Positions 1 through 7,301 of a DNA stretch of 15,931 nt are shown here, piece by piece. Under the pieces are notes generated by a model, which ran no database searches, was not told where the DNA came from, and saw only the letters and a list, made by a program, of their open reading frames with translations. The stretch comes from JBEKYD01 sp049509915 (GTDB taxonomy: Bacteria; Acidobacteriota; Terriglobia; Bryobacterales; Bryobacteraceae): contig JBEKZL010000188.1 in the NCBI GenBank assembly GCA_049509915.1, positions 1-15,931 on the forward strand. The letters run 5' to 3'. A program made the translations under genes and the position numbers. The first letter of the stretch is position 1. The number at the start of each line of letters is the position of its first letter.

Positions 1-45
1 CGGAGCATCCGGCTTCACGATAAACAGCTCTTCGTAAATCCTCAT
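1..45 (-). CDS. rpsF: 30S ribosomal protein S6, N-terminal 15 codons only
   Basis: The reverse strand from base 45 encodes MRIYEELFIVKPDAP, the typical start of ribosomal protein S6: a first beta strand of the form 'YE..FIV.PD'. The rest lies outside the window to the left. S6 binds 16S rRNA together with S18 in the platform of the small subunit. The ATG (bases 45-43) overlaps the TGA stop of pth (44-42) as ATGA, so the gene is probably translationally coupled to pth and is the sixth gene of the operon that starts with apt. The call rests on 15 residues plus the pth-rpsF gene order, which is common in bacteria. Confidence 0.85.
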   Translation of the reverse strand, partial: MRIYEELFIVKPDAP

Positions 46-632
46 GCTTCCTCTTCATTTAAGCCTGGGGCGCGACGATTGAATCTCGTCATGGCCTTAA
101 CGACGCCTTCGGCAATTATGGATTCCACCGCATCGGCCGCGTAGCCGACGAAGTCATCCAATTCCTTGCTCTGCGCGCGCCGAAACGGCGCCAGCAGATA
201 TTCCTTCCCACTCGACAGCGGGTGGCCCGGATGAACTCCCAACCGAACCCGAACGAACTCGCTCGATCCCAAACAGGCGACGATGGATTTCATGCCGTTG
301 TGTCCGGCGGCCGAACCTTTCGGCTTGATCCTGAGCGCCAGCCAGCCCAGATCCAGATCGTCGTAAACCACCACCAGGCGATCGAGCCCGATGGCGTGCT
401 TTTCCATCAACGGCGCGAGCGAAACGCCGCTCAGATTCATGAACGTTTGCGGCTTGGCCAGCATCACGGGTTCACCGCCAATGCCGCCCACACCGGTGAG
501 CGCTTTGGAGTCCTTCCGCGTGACACGAAGCCCATGCCGTTCCGCCAGCCGGTCCACGGTGAGGAAACCCAGGTTATGCGGCGTGAGAGCGTACTCTTCG
601 CCGGGGTTCCCCAGGCCGGCCACCAGGAACAT
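42..632 (-). CDS. pth: Peptidyl-tRNA hydrolase (Pth)
   Basis: Cytosolic enzyme that cleaves the ester bond of peptidyl-tRNAs dropped by stalled ribosomes, so that the tRNA is recycled. The 196-residue length is normal for bacterial Pth. The family signatures are all present: GLGNPG at residues 6-11, the catalytic His19 in 'TPHNLGF', the AKPQTFMNLSG block with Asn66, Asp91 in 'VVYDDLDL', and the GHNG block (His111, Asn112). These match the substrate-binding and catalytic residues known from the E. coli enzyme. The usual Arg before the catalytic His is Pro here, a minor change. The start ATG (632-630) lies 6 bases after the rplY stop, with a purine-rich stretch at that junction. The stop overlaps the rpsF start. 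The gene sits between rplY and rpsF, as expected for a translation operon. Confidence 0.97.
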   Translation of the reverse strand: MFLVAGLGNPGEEYALTPHNLGFLTVDRLAERHGLRVTRKDSKALTGVGGIGGEPVMLAKPQTFMNLSGVSLAPLMEKHAIGLDRLVVVYDDLDLGWLALRIKPKGSAAGHNGMKSIVACLGSSEFVRVRLGVHPGHPLSSGKEYLLAPFRRAQSKELDDFVGYAADAVESIIAEGVVKAMTRFNRRAPGLNEEEA

Positions 633-638
633 AGAGAA

Positions 639-1346
639 CTATTTCTTCTTGCCCTTCTCACCTTTGTCTTCGGCCGGGGCGGCTTCGTCCTTCTTGCCCT
701 TCTTGATGACTTCGGGTTCGGTGCCGGCGGCAGGTGCGGCTTCGGGCGTGGCCGCGGCGGCTTCAGGCGCGGCTTCTTCCTCGGCGCGGAGCGTTACGAT
801 ATGGGCGATCACGGTGTCGGGCGAGCTGATGAGCTTGATGGAGCCGGAAATCGCCACATCGCTCGACCGCTTGCTCTGACCGATCATAAGCTCACTTACA
901 TCGATGGTGAAGGACTCCGGAATCTCGTCCGGCAGGCACTCGATTTCGATGGCACGGGTAATGATTTCGAGCAGACCGCCCTGCACCTTGACGCCCGCGG
1001 GCTCTCCGACGACGTGCACGGGCACGGTAACGCGAATGCGGCGGCTCAGATCGATGCGTTTCAGATCGGCATGCAGCAGAGTGCCCTTGAGGGGATCGGT
1101 CTGCTGGTCCACCACCATGACGGGGGTGGTTTCGCCACCGGCGATGGCCAGGTCAAAGATAGTGTTGAAGCCGGTCGAACTGCGCACGATTTTCAAAATC
1201 TCGCGCGGGTTGACCGATACGCTGACCGGATCCTGGAAAGCTCCGTAGACGACGGCCGGAATGCGGCCGTCACGACGCGTACGGCGCGCTTCGTTCTTGC
1301 CGCGCGAGGCACGCACCTCGGCGGCGACGGTAATATCTCTTTTCAC
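639..1346 (-). CDS. rplY: 50S ribosomal protein L25 / general stress protein Ctc (TL5 type)
   Basis: Binds 5S rRNA in the large ribosomal subunit. At 235 residues it is the long two-domain Ctc/TL5 form and not the short E. coli L25. The N-terminal L25 domain (about residues 1-95) includes 'RRDGRIPAVVYG' and 'VNPREILKI', both typical of the family. The second TL5 beta domain (about 100-190) contains 'IEIECLPDEIPE'. The last 45 residues are an Ala/Pro/Glu/Lys-rich tail ending in a Lys cluster, low complexity and probably disordered. The start is GTG at 1346-1344, preceded at good spacing by AGGAGAG on the coding strand, which decides the start. The gene lies 173 bases downstream of prs and 6 bases upstream of pth. 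The prs-ctc-pth order is the same as in Bacillus. Confidence 0.95.
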   Translation of the reverse strand: MKRDITVAAEVRASRGKNEARRTRRDGRIPAVVYGAFQDPVSVSVNPREILKIVRSSTGFNTIFDLAIAGGETTPVMVVDQQTDPLKGTLLHADLKRIDLSRRIRVTVPVHVVGEPAGVKVQGGLLEIITRAIEIECLPDEIPESFTIDVSELMIGQSKRSSDVAISGSIKLISSPDTVIAHIVTLRAEEEAAPEAAAATPEAAPAAGTEPEVIKKGKKDEAAPAEDKGEKGKKK

Positions 1347-1519
1347 TCGATACTCTCCTGGCGGAGGCGAAGTCCGTTGGCCCAGGCCTGGAATTGATGG
1401 CCCGGGTTACCGTGGGTTCGTGTACTCCGCGAAACTAAGCTCTCAGCTCTCAGCTTTTAACTCACGCCCTCGACGCGACGCGGGTCAGCTGAAGGCTAAC
1501 CGCCGATCGCTGACAGCCT
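1347..1519. other. Intergenic gap between prs and rplY with a heptamer tandem repeat
   Basis: This is the only sizeable gap (173 bases) inside the housekeeping operon. It contains 2.6 copies of the heptamer AGCTCTC at 1438-1455 and several related fragments such as GCTGACAGC near 1509. No tRNA cloverleaf and no hairpin followed by a T-run was found. It could hold a separate promoter for rplY-pth-rpsF, but no convincing -35/-10 pair was seen. Confidence 0.4.
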
Positions 1520-2464
1520 CTAAATAAACAACACACTGACCGAAGTCTCCTCGTGAATCGATTTGATCGCCTCCGCCAGCAGGGGCGCCACCGATACCGA
1601 CTTGATCTTCCTCGAAGCCTGCGCCTCTTTAGAAAGCGGGATCGAATTCGTAAAAACCACTTCCTGCAACGCCGACTCCTCGATCCTGCGGACGGCCGGG
1701 CCGGACAGCACCGCGTGGCTGGCCCAGGCCGAAACCCCGGAAGCGCCGTTCTTGATCAGAGCTTCGGCGCCTTTCACCAGCGTGCCGGCGGTATCGATCA
1801 GGTCGTCCACCAGCAGGCAATGCCGGCCCCTGACGTGGCCCACCACGTTCATCACTTCGGTGATATTGGCTTCCTCCCGCCGCTTGTCGATAATCGCCAG
1901 CGGCGCATTCAATCTCTTGGCAAATGCCCGCGCGCGCTCCACTCCTCCCGCATCCGGCGATACTACCGTCCAATCCGCCGAGGAGCCGCTGCGAAAATGC
2001 TCGATCATGACCGGGGACGCAAACAGATGATCCACCGGAATATCGAAAAAACCCTGGATCTGCGCGGCGTGCAAATCCAGCGTCAATACCCTGCTGGCAC
2101 CCGCAGTCTCGAGCACCGCGGCCACCAGGCGGGCCGAAATCGGGACCCGCGGCTTGTCCTTGCGATCCTGGCGGGCATACCCATAATAGGGTAACACCGC
2201 GGTGATGCGCTCCGCCGAGGCGCGCTTGAGCGCGTCCATCATCAGCAGCAGCTCCATCAGGTTGCGCTCCACCGGGGCGCAGGTGGGCTGAATGACGAAC
2301 ACGTCCGCACCGCGCACATTCTCATTGATCTGCAGGCGGATTTCACCGTCGGCGAACTGGCGCACGTCGGCGTTACCCAGGGCGATGCCGAGGTGGGCGC
2401 AGATTTCGTACGCCAAAGCCGGATGGGCGGTACCGGTAAAAATCTGGATGCGGTCGTGCATCAT
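1520..2464 (-). CDS. prs: Ribose-phosphate pyrophosphokinase (PRPP synthetase)
   Basis: Makes 5-phosphoribosyl-1-pyrophosphate from ribose 5-phosphate and ATP, feeding purine, pyrimidine, His, Trp and NAD synthesis. Visible family motifs, numbered from the start chosen here: 'FADGEI' (37-42), the ATP-binding YGYARQDRK block (94-102), the 'DLHAAQIQGFF' region (130-140), 'SPDAGGVERA' (169-178) and the PRPP-binding motif LLVDDLIDTAGTL (217-229), with Ile where many members have Met. The reading frame is open back to 2491, but the start at 2464 gives 314 residues, the usual length, and begins 'MMHDRIQIFTG' as in homologues. That ATG overlaps the ispE stop as ATGA. The C-terminus 'IHEETSVSVLF' is also typical. 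PRPP made here is the co-substrate of Apt, encoded two genes upstream. Confidence 0.97.
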   Translation of the reverse strand: MMHDRIQIFTGTAHPALAYEICAHLGIALGNADVRQFADGEIRLQINENVRGADVFVIQPTCAPVERNLMELLLMMDALKRASAERITAVLPYYGYARQDRKDKPRVPISARLVAAVLETAGASRVLTLDLHAAQIQGFFDIPVDHLFASPVMIEHFRSGSSADWTVVSPDAGGVERARAFAKRLNAPLAIIDKRREEANITEVMNVVGHVRGRHCLLVDDLIDTAGTLVKGAEALIKNGASGVSAWASHAVLSGPAVRRIEESALQEVVFTNSIPLSKEAQASRKIKSVSVAPLLAEAIKSIHEETSVSVLFI

Positions 2465-3399
2465 GGCATGTATCGGCTTCGGGGCGGCCATATCTTACCA
2501 GAAGAGTGCTCCGCCAGAGCGCGCCACCACAACGATCGGTAGCGCGCCCTGGTTACCAAAGAAATGCGAACTGCGTTTTCCTTTCCGACGGAACGAAGGG
2601 CGGCGGCCGCCAGCACGGCCGAAGGGAACAAACCGAATACCGCGGAACCACTACCGGTCATCATGGCTTGAACCGCTCCACAACGCGCCAAGCGCCGCTT
2701 CAGCTCCGCCAGCACCTTGTGCTGTTCGAGTACCACCGATTCAAAGTCATTAACACGAGCACCTGAGCCAGCCAATTCCCACGCTTGCGACTGGAAACTA
2801 ACTATTTTATTTTGTTGGGATTCACTTGTCAAACTGGGGCTCAAGGCGCGGTAGGCCTCGGGAGTGGAAACGTGCAGCCCGGGAGCCACCAGCACTCCCG
2901 CGAACATCCGGCTGTCGGGAAGCGGAAACAGTTCCGTGCCGCGCCCAATGCCCACGGCGCGGCCGCCGAGAAGGAAGAAGGGCACATCGCTTCCCAGTTG
3001 GCGCGCCAGCGACAGCAGCGCTTCGAACGGAAGGTGGCAGCCGGCCAGAACCGGCAGAGCAAGCAATATCGCGGCGGCGTCGCTCGAACCACCGCCCAGG
3101 CCCGCTCCCATGGGAATCCGCTTGCTCAGCCGGATCGTGAGTGCTCCGGAAACATGGGCCGATTCCAGTACCAGGCACGCCGCGCGTTGCGCCAGGTTGT
3201 CCGGTATGGCCAGGGGGTCGGCCAGATCGACCCGCGTCTGTAGGCCGGGAGTGAATTCCAGGTCGATGATGTCCGCCAGGGACACGGTCTGAAAGATGGT
3301 GCGCAGCTCGTGGTAGCCGTCCGGCCGGAGCCCCAGAACCCGCAGATCGAGATTGATTTTCGCCAGCGCGCGTACCCGCGCCCGGCGCGTAGCGCTCAT
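2461..3399 (-). CDS. ispE: 4-diphosphocytidyl-2-C-methyl-D-erythritol kinase (IspE)
   Basis: GHMP-family kinase of the MEP pathway. It phosphorylates the 2-hydroxyl of CDP-methylerythritol with ATP, on the way to IPP and DMAPP. Motifs: 'AKINLDLRVLGLRPDGYHEL' at residues 13-32 (catalytic Lys14, Asn16), the Gly-rich ATP loop PMGAGLGGGSSDAA at 96-109, 'LGSDVPFF' with the catalytic Asp138, and the C-terminal GHMP motif 'MMTGSGSAVFGLF'. At 312 residues it is somewhat longer than the 283 of E. coli. The extra length lies in a Ser/Gln-rich stretch after 'YRALSPSLTS' and in a basic tail. The start ATG (3399-3397) overlaps the apt stop as ATGA, and the stop overlaps the prs start in the same way, so all three are likely co-translated. 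The ispE-prs neighbourhood is conserved in many bacteria. Confidence 0.97.
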   Translation of the reverse strand: MSATRRARVRALAKINLDLRVLGLRPDGYHELRTIFQTVSLADIIDLEFTPGLQTRVDLADPLAIPDNLAQRAACLVLESAHVSGALTIRLSKRIPMGAGLGGGSSDAAAILLALPVLAGCHLPFEALLSLARQLGSDVPFFLLGGRAVGIGRGTELFPLPDSRMFAGVLVAPGLHVSTPEAYRALSPSLTSESQQNKIVSFQSQAWELAGSGARVNDFESVVLEQHKVLAELKRRLARCGAVQAMMTGSGSAVFGLFPSAVLAAAALRSVGKENAVRISLVTRARYRSLWWRALAEHSSGKIWPPRSRYMP

Positions 3400-3917
3400 T
3401 TGTCGTACTGCAGCAGCGAGAAGAGCTCGTAGCCGGGGAGCTTGGTCCGGCCGCCGAGGAAGGTCAACTCGATCACGAACGCCAGACCGGCTACCTGGCC
3501 GCCCAGTTGTTCCACCAGGCGTGCCGCGGCGGCGGCCGTGCCTCCGGTGGCCAGCAGATCGTCGACGATCAAGACCCGCGCGCCGGCGGCAATCCCGTCG
3601 CGGTGCACCTCCAGAGTGTCGCTACCGTACTCCAGATTGTAGGTGACCGCGGCCACCTCGGCGGGAAGTTTGGCGTGTTTGCGCATCGGCACAAAGCCGG
3701 CGCCGAGAGCGTACGCCAAGGCGGGCGCGAAGATGAATCCTCGCGCTTCGATGCCCAGCACCAGGTCGATGTGGGTTCCGCGATAGCGCTCTTTGAGTCC
3801 GTCGATGACGGCCCGAAACCCGTCCGGAACCTTAAGCAGGGTGGTGATGTCGTAGAACAGGATTCCGGGTTTTGGGAAGTCAGGCACTTCCCGTATCAGC
3901 TTTTTCAGTTCTTCCAT
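3396..3917 (-). CDS. apt: Adenine phosphoribosyltransferase
   Basis: Purine salvage enzyme that joins adenine and PRPP to give AMP and pyrophosphate in the cytosol. At 173 residues it matches the family length. It shows the N-terminal 'VPDFPKPGILFYDITTLL' segment, 'GIEARGFIFAPALAY' (55-69), the 'RKHAKLP' hood region (79-85) followed by 'YGSDTLEVH', and the PRPP-binding motif VLIVDDLLATGGTA (115-128). It is the first gene of the minus-strand operon. Its ATG (3917-3915) faces the divergent intergenic region, and no clear Shine-Dalgarno was seen upstream. Its stop overlaps the ispE start. Being next to prs, it is placed together with the source of its co-substrate. Confidence 0.97.
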   Translation of the reverse strand: MEELKKLIREVPDFPKPGILFYDITTLLKVPDGFRAVIDGLKERYRGTHIDLVLGIEARGFIFAPALAYALGAGFVPMRKHAKLPAEVAAVTYNLEYGSDTLEVHRDGIAAGARVLIVDDLLATGGTAAAAARLVEQLGGQVAGLAFVIELTFLGGRTKLPGYELFSLLQYDK

Positions 3918-4241
3918 GGAATGAACCGTAATTGTGACACGCCGGGCGGTACGGCTTCAACACGGCCCCGCTGGTGCCCGCCGGAAACCCATACGGCTTG
4001 CGGCCGCCCGGCCGGGATGCCGCACCTTGCTAATGCCTTCGTGCGGATCCGCCGATAGAACAGCAAGAGTTCTTTGGATTACATAAATAGAAATTATTTA
4101 TTTCGTTTTGGTTGGAGCAGGCCATACACTTGACCTAAAGAAATCCTTATGGCGGCTGGCCCGGTCCGCACCGCCTTCGATGGCACGCATCTCGTCTCCG
4201 TGCCCGAATAACTCTCATTCAAGTTCGAAGGAAGGTTTATC
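3918..4241. promoter_or_regulatory. Divergent intergenic region between apt operon and porin gene
   Basis: The 324 bases between the apt operon (minus) and the porin gene (plus) must hold promoters for both. An AT-rich patch at 4078-4110 stands out from the GC-rich surroundings and includes a short imperfect repeat of the AAATA/TATTT kind, a plausible upstream or regulatory element. TTGACC at 4130-4135 resembles a -35 box, but no matching -10 lies at the right distance. AAGGAAGG at 4228-4235 is a strong Shine-Dalgarno 6 bases before the porin ATG. No sigma-54 GG-N10-GC pair, tRNA or ORF of note was found. Confidence 0.45.
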
Positions 4242-5393
4242 ATGCGGGGAATGTATTATACGACCATTGCCACTGCGCTTCTGCTGAGCGTCGCTGCTGT
4301 CGTCCAGGCGCAGACGCCCGATAATCCTCCGGCCACACAAACACCTGCCGCTGCGCCGGCGCCCGCCGCGCCGCCGGATTCGCCCTTGAGGCAGTGGGGT
4401 ACGGAGTTCGACTTTCTTTTAGACGGGTACGTAGACGCCAACCTCAACGATCCGTCTTCCGGCTTCAACGGGCTGCGAGCCTTCGACGTGCGCTCCGACA
4501 CGGCGCATTTAGGCATGGGCATGGTGACGATCGACCATGCACCGGCTCCGGTCGGGTTTCATCTCGACGTCGGTTTCGGTGAAGACTTCGACATCATTCA
4601 CGCCGGCAACCGCGATCCGAACGCCTGGAAATATTTCATGCAGGCTTATGTCAGTCTCAAACCGAAGTCCTGGCACGGCGTCGAGCTCGATGCGGGAGAG
4701 TTTGTAACCTCCGCCGGAGCGGAAGTCATTCAAACCAATCAGAACTTTAACTATTCGCGCTCGCTGCTTTTCGCCTATGCCATTCCCTATTCGCATACCG
4801 GGCTTAGGCTGCAATTCCCGGTCGGCTCCCATTTCACCGGAAGCGTTCAGGTGGTCAACGGCTGGAACAATGTCGAACCCATCAATAGCGGGAAGACTTA
4901 TGGTTTCAGCGGTGCCTATGCATGGAAGAAGGTGACCTGGACCAATACCGACTACGTCGGCCCCGAGCACCCGGGCACCACTAAGGGCTGGCGCAATATC
5001 TACGACAGCGCCGTGGCCGTCAACCAGACCGACAATCTCACCTGGTACCTCAATGTCGATTATGGCCACGATAAGAGCTTCGGCCCCGGCGCCAGTACGT
5101 GGGCCGGAGTGGCAGGCGCGGCCCGGTACGCGATCGGCAAGAACTATGCGATCGCCTCGCGTCTGGAATTCTACGACGACCATAACGGGTTTACCACCGG
5201 AACCGCCCAGACGGTAAAGGAGTTTACGCTGACTGGCGAGTACAAGATATCCGGATGGTTAATGACTCGCGCGGAATTCCGCACGGACTGGTCGGACGCG
5301 CCCTTTTTTGAGAAAAACAACCAGCCAAGCAGCGCCAAAACCCAAACGACGGCGACGCTGGGACTGATTGCCTACATAGCGCCGAAAAAATAA
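4242..5393 (+). CDS. Outer-membrane beta-barrel porin, BBP2/OmpL-like
   Basis: Predicted secreted outer-membrane channel. Residues 1-23 form a signal peptide: a hydrophobic core ALLLSVAAVV, then cleavage after VQA. A Pro/Ala-rich spacer follows (about 25-47), then a body made of alternating short amphipathic strands rich in aromatic residues, with Gly/Asn/Asp turns, ending in a strand-like 'TTATLGLIAYIAP'. The openings 'FLLDGYVDANLN', 'FHLDVGFGED' and 'VSLKPKSWHGVELDAGEF' are typical of the putative beta-barrel porin-2 family (PF07642). The 383-residue length fits. AAGGAAGG lies just upstream of the ATG. The permease gene follows 86 bases downstream on the same strand, so the pair probably moves the same amino-acid-like solute across the two membranes. 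The substrate cannot be told from the sequence. Confidence 0.85.
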   Translation: MRGMYYTTIATALLLSVAAVVQAQTPDNPPATQTPAAAPAPAAPPDSPLRQWGTEFDFLLDGYVDANLNDPSSGFNGLRAFDVRSDTAHLGMGMVTIDHAPAPVGFHLDVGFGEDFDIIHAGNRDPNAWKYFMQAYVSLKPKSWHGVELDAGEFVTSAGAEVIQTNQNFNYSRSLLFAYAIPYSHTGLRLQFPVGSHFTGSVQVVNGWNNVEPINSGKTYGFSGAYAWKKVTWTNTDYVGPEHPGTTKGWRNIYDSAVAVNQTDNLTWYLNVDYGHDKSFGPGASTWAGVAGAARYAIGKNYAIASRLEFYDDHNGFTTGTAQTVKEFTLTGEYKISGWLMTRAEFRTDWSDAPFFEKNNQPSSAKTQTTATLGLIAYIAPKK

Positions 5394-5479
5394 GTGCTGG
5401 CGAGAGGGCGGCACGTCCCGAAGTCCCTTTCTCCCCCGTTCCGAGATCGCGGTTCGTAGAACAATTTAGGAGACTAACG

Positions 5480-7291
5480 ATGGCAGATAAACCCGAAGTG
5501 ACGATGAAACCTACCCTGGGTCTCACAGGGCTTACCATGAACGCCATGGCGCTCATCGCGCCGGGCGCGTTCTTGTGGCTGACATTTTTTATTCAGGCCA
5601 CGGAGGGCAACACCTCGCCCTCCATGTGGATCGGGATCGTGTTCGCCCTGCTATTGTGCCTGGCGACGGCGGTCTGCTATGCGGAAATGGCCAAGCTGTA
5701 TCCGGGGACCGGGAGCTCGTATTATTTCGCCGAACAGTCTTTTCTGAACCATGCCACGGCTTGGCGGTACGCGAGGCTCTCGAAGTTCATCGTGGGCTGG
5801 GGCTCGCACCTCTACTATTGGATTTACCCTGGCGTGATGGTGGGCGTGATGGGGATCATGTGCGGCTACCTGGCGGGGACCCTCTGGCCCAACTTCATTA
5901 ATGCGTCCAATCCCGGACCGGCGTTCATGATGCTGGTCGCGATCGTGTTCTCTTTCGTGGTGGCTTATATCGCCAATCGCGGCGTGACCGGTTCCACGGC
6001 GGTGAACGTCGCCATCAACGTGGTTCAGATTGCCGCGCTGGTGGTGTTTGCAGTGCTGGCGCTGGGCTACCGGTCTAATCATCCGGCGGGCAGCGTGGGT
6101 TACCAGTTCGACCCGGCCTCGGGTGACGCTTACACTTACCAGTTTGCCACCGAAAAGCAGGTTGTCGGCGGCCAGTCGACGGACGTGGTTCTGCGCGATG
6201 CCGCCGGCGTGCCGAAGCCAGTACTGGACGCAGCCGGCAAACCGGTGCCGTTTCTGGTCGCCTATCCGACCCAGGACGAGAAGGGCAACTTCCTGTCGCA
6301 CTCCAGCGCGGGATCGGTGGTTGGTCTCCATAATTTCAGTTGGGCGTTTATTCAGGCTACGGTGGCGATTCTGATCCTGGTGGGTTTCGAATCGGTTACC
6401 TCCATGGGCGGCGAGGCACGCAACGCGAAGCGTGACATCCCCATCGCTGTGATCGCTTCCCTGCTGGTGCAGGGCGTGGTGTGCTATCTGTTCGAGTATT
6501 TCGCGGCCAATTTCTTCTTGAACAGCGGCTACACCATGCAGACCGCGAGCGGATCGGCGGCGCCCATCGGCGACATGATGATCGTAGTGGGGAACGCCAC
6601 GTTCGGGGCTGGCGGCGGCCGGATCTTCATGCTGTGCGAAGCGTTCACGGTATTTCTCGCGCTGATCGGCACCACGCTTTCCTGCATGAATACCGGGGCG
6701 CGCGTGACCTATGCGATGGGCAAGGACAAGGAGGTGCCTGAGCACTTCGGACTGCTGCATTCCGAACGGCTGACACCGCACCGGGCCATCTGGACGCTCG
6801 CGGTGATTTCGGCGGTGGTGGGCTGCGTGGGAGTGCTGATGGCGTTCGGCGATGGCAGCGCACCCACCGATGCCACCATCAAGGCGCTGCCGCCGGGTTT
6901 CTGGTCGAGCCTCGGCTACAGCACGCACGATAAAATGGCGGCCCTGCCGAATTCGCTGCTGGTGGTGACGCTGGCGTCCAATTTCGGCACCTTCCTGCTA
7001 TATGGGCTGAGCTGCACCATCTGCATGGTGGCATACCACAAGCACCCCAAATTCAGCGCGCTCAAACACCTGGCGATTCCGGCTTTCGGCCTGGTGGCGA
7101 ACCTGGTGTGCATGGCCTTTTACCTGGTGGGGCCGTTCATGGGCTACGGTACCAAAATGGAGCCGCTGCTGGCCCTGGGGGTCGCGCTTGTATGGGCGAT
7201 CTATGGCGCCATCTTTTTCGTCAAAACCAGCCGCAGTACGGGACGCACTACGCTGGTGCCTGATCGCTCACGGGCGACTACCGCGTCCTAG
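5480..7291 (+). CDS. APC-superfamily amino acid permease
   Basis: Integral inner-membrane transporter of the amino acid-polyamine-organocation superfamily (LeuT fold), about 12 membrane segments in 603 residues. TM1 (about 19-40) carries the broken-helix motif 'APGAF'. TM6 (about 290-305) carries 'VGFES', followed by the hallmark cytoplasmic segment 'GGEARNAKRDIP' (310-321). Further helices run to about residue 590, ending in a basic Thr/Arg/Ser tail. An unusual feature is a soluble stretch of about 85 residues (198-282) between the fifth and sixth predicted helices, on the periplasmic side if the N-terminus is cytoplasmic. AGGAGA at 5468-5473 sits 6 bases before the ATG and fixes the start. 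It lies 86 bases behind the porin gene and converges with the response-regulator gene, separated by 10 bases. GadC-like glutamate/GABA exchange is possible but unproven. Confidence 0.9.
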   Translation: MADKPEVTMKPTLGLTGLTMNAMALIAPGAFLWLTFFIQATEGNTSPSMWIGIVFALLLCLATAVCYAEMAKLYPGTGSSYYFAEQSFLNHATAWRYARLSKFIVGWGSHLYYWIYPGVMVGVMGIMCGYLAGTLWPNFINASNPGPAFMMLVAIVFSFVVAYIANRGVTGSTAVNVAINVVQIAALVVFAVLALGYRSNHPAGSVGYQFDPASGDAYTYQFATEKQVVGGQSTDVVLRDAAGVPKPVLDAAGKPVPFLVAYPTQDEKGNFLSHSSAGSVVGLHNFSWAFIQATVAILILVGFESVTSMGGEARNAKRDIPIAVIASLLVQGVVCYLFEYFAANFFLNSGYTMQTASGSAAPIGDMMIVVGNATFGAGGGRIFMLCEAFTVFLALIGTTLSCMNTGARVTYAMGKDKEVPEHFGLLHSERLTPHRAIWTLAVISAVVGCVGVLMAFGDGSAPTDATIKALPPGFWSSLGYSTHDKMAALPNSLLVVTLASNFGTFLLYGLSCTICMVAYHKHPKFSALKHLAIPAFGLVANLVCMAFYLVGPFMGYGTKMEPLLALGVALVWAIYGAIFFVKTSRSTGRTTLVPDRSRATTAS

Positions 7292-7301
7292 TCCGCTCGT
7301 T

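Noticed and set aside
222..1397. Long plus-strand open frame of 391 codons
   Set aside because: It lies antisense to pth and rplY, which have clear family motifs; its product is His/Arg/Gly-rich with no domain, a GC-rich shadow frame.
1484..1519. Possible pseudoknot: GTCAGC/GCTGAC and AGGCT/AGCCT in crossing order
   Set aside because: The linker between the two closing strands is zero bases, which is not sterically workable; it is more likely a by-product of the heptamer-type repeats.
4150..4175. Possible sigma-54 promoter (TGGC...GCA) before the porin gene
   Set aside because: The GG and GC elements are separated by 8 bases instead of the required 10.
5651..6928. Minus-strand open frame of 425 codons across the permease gene
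   Set aside because: Its product is His/Arg-rich without motifs, and the plus strand carries an obvious APC transporter with a good Shine-Dalgarno.
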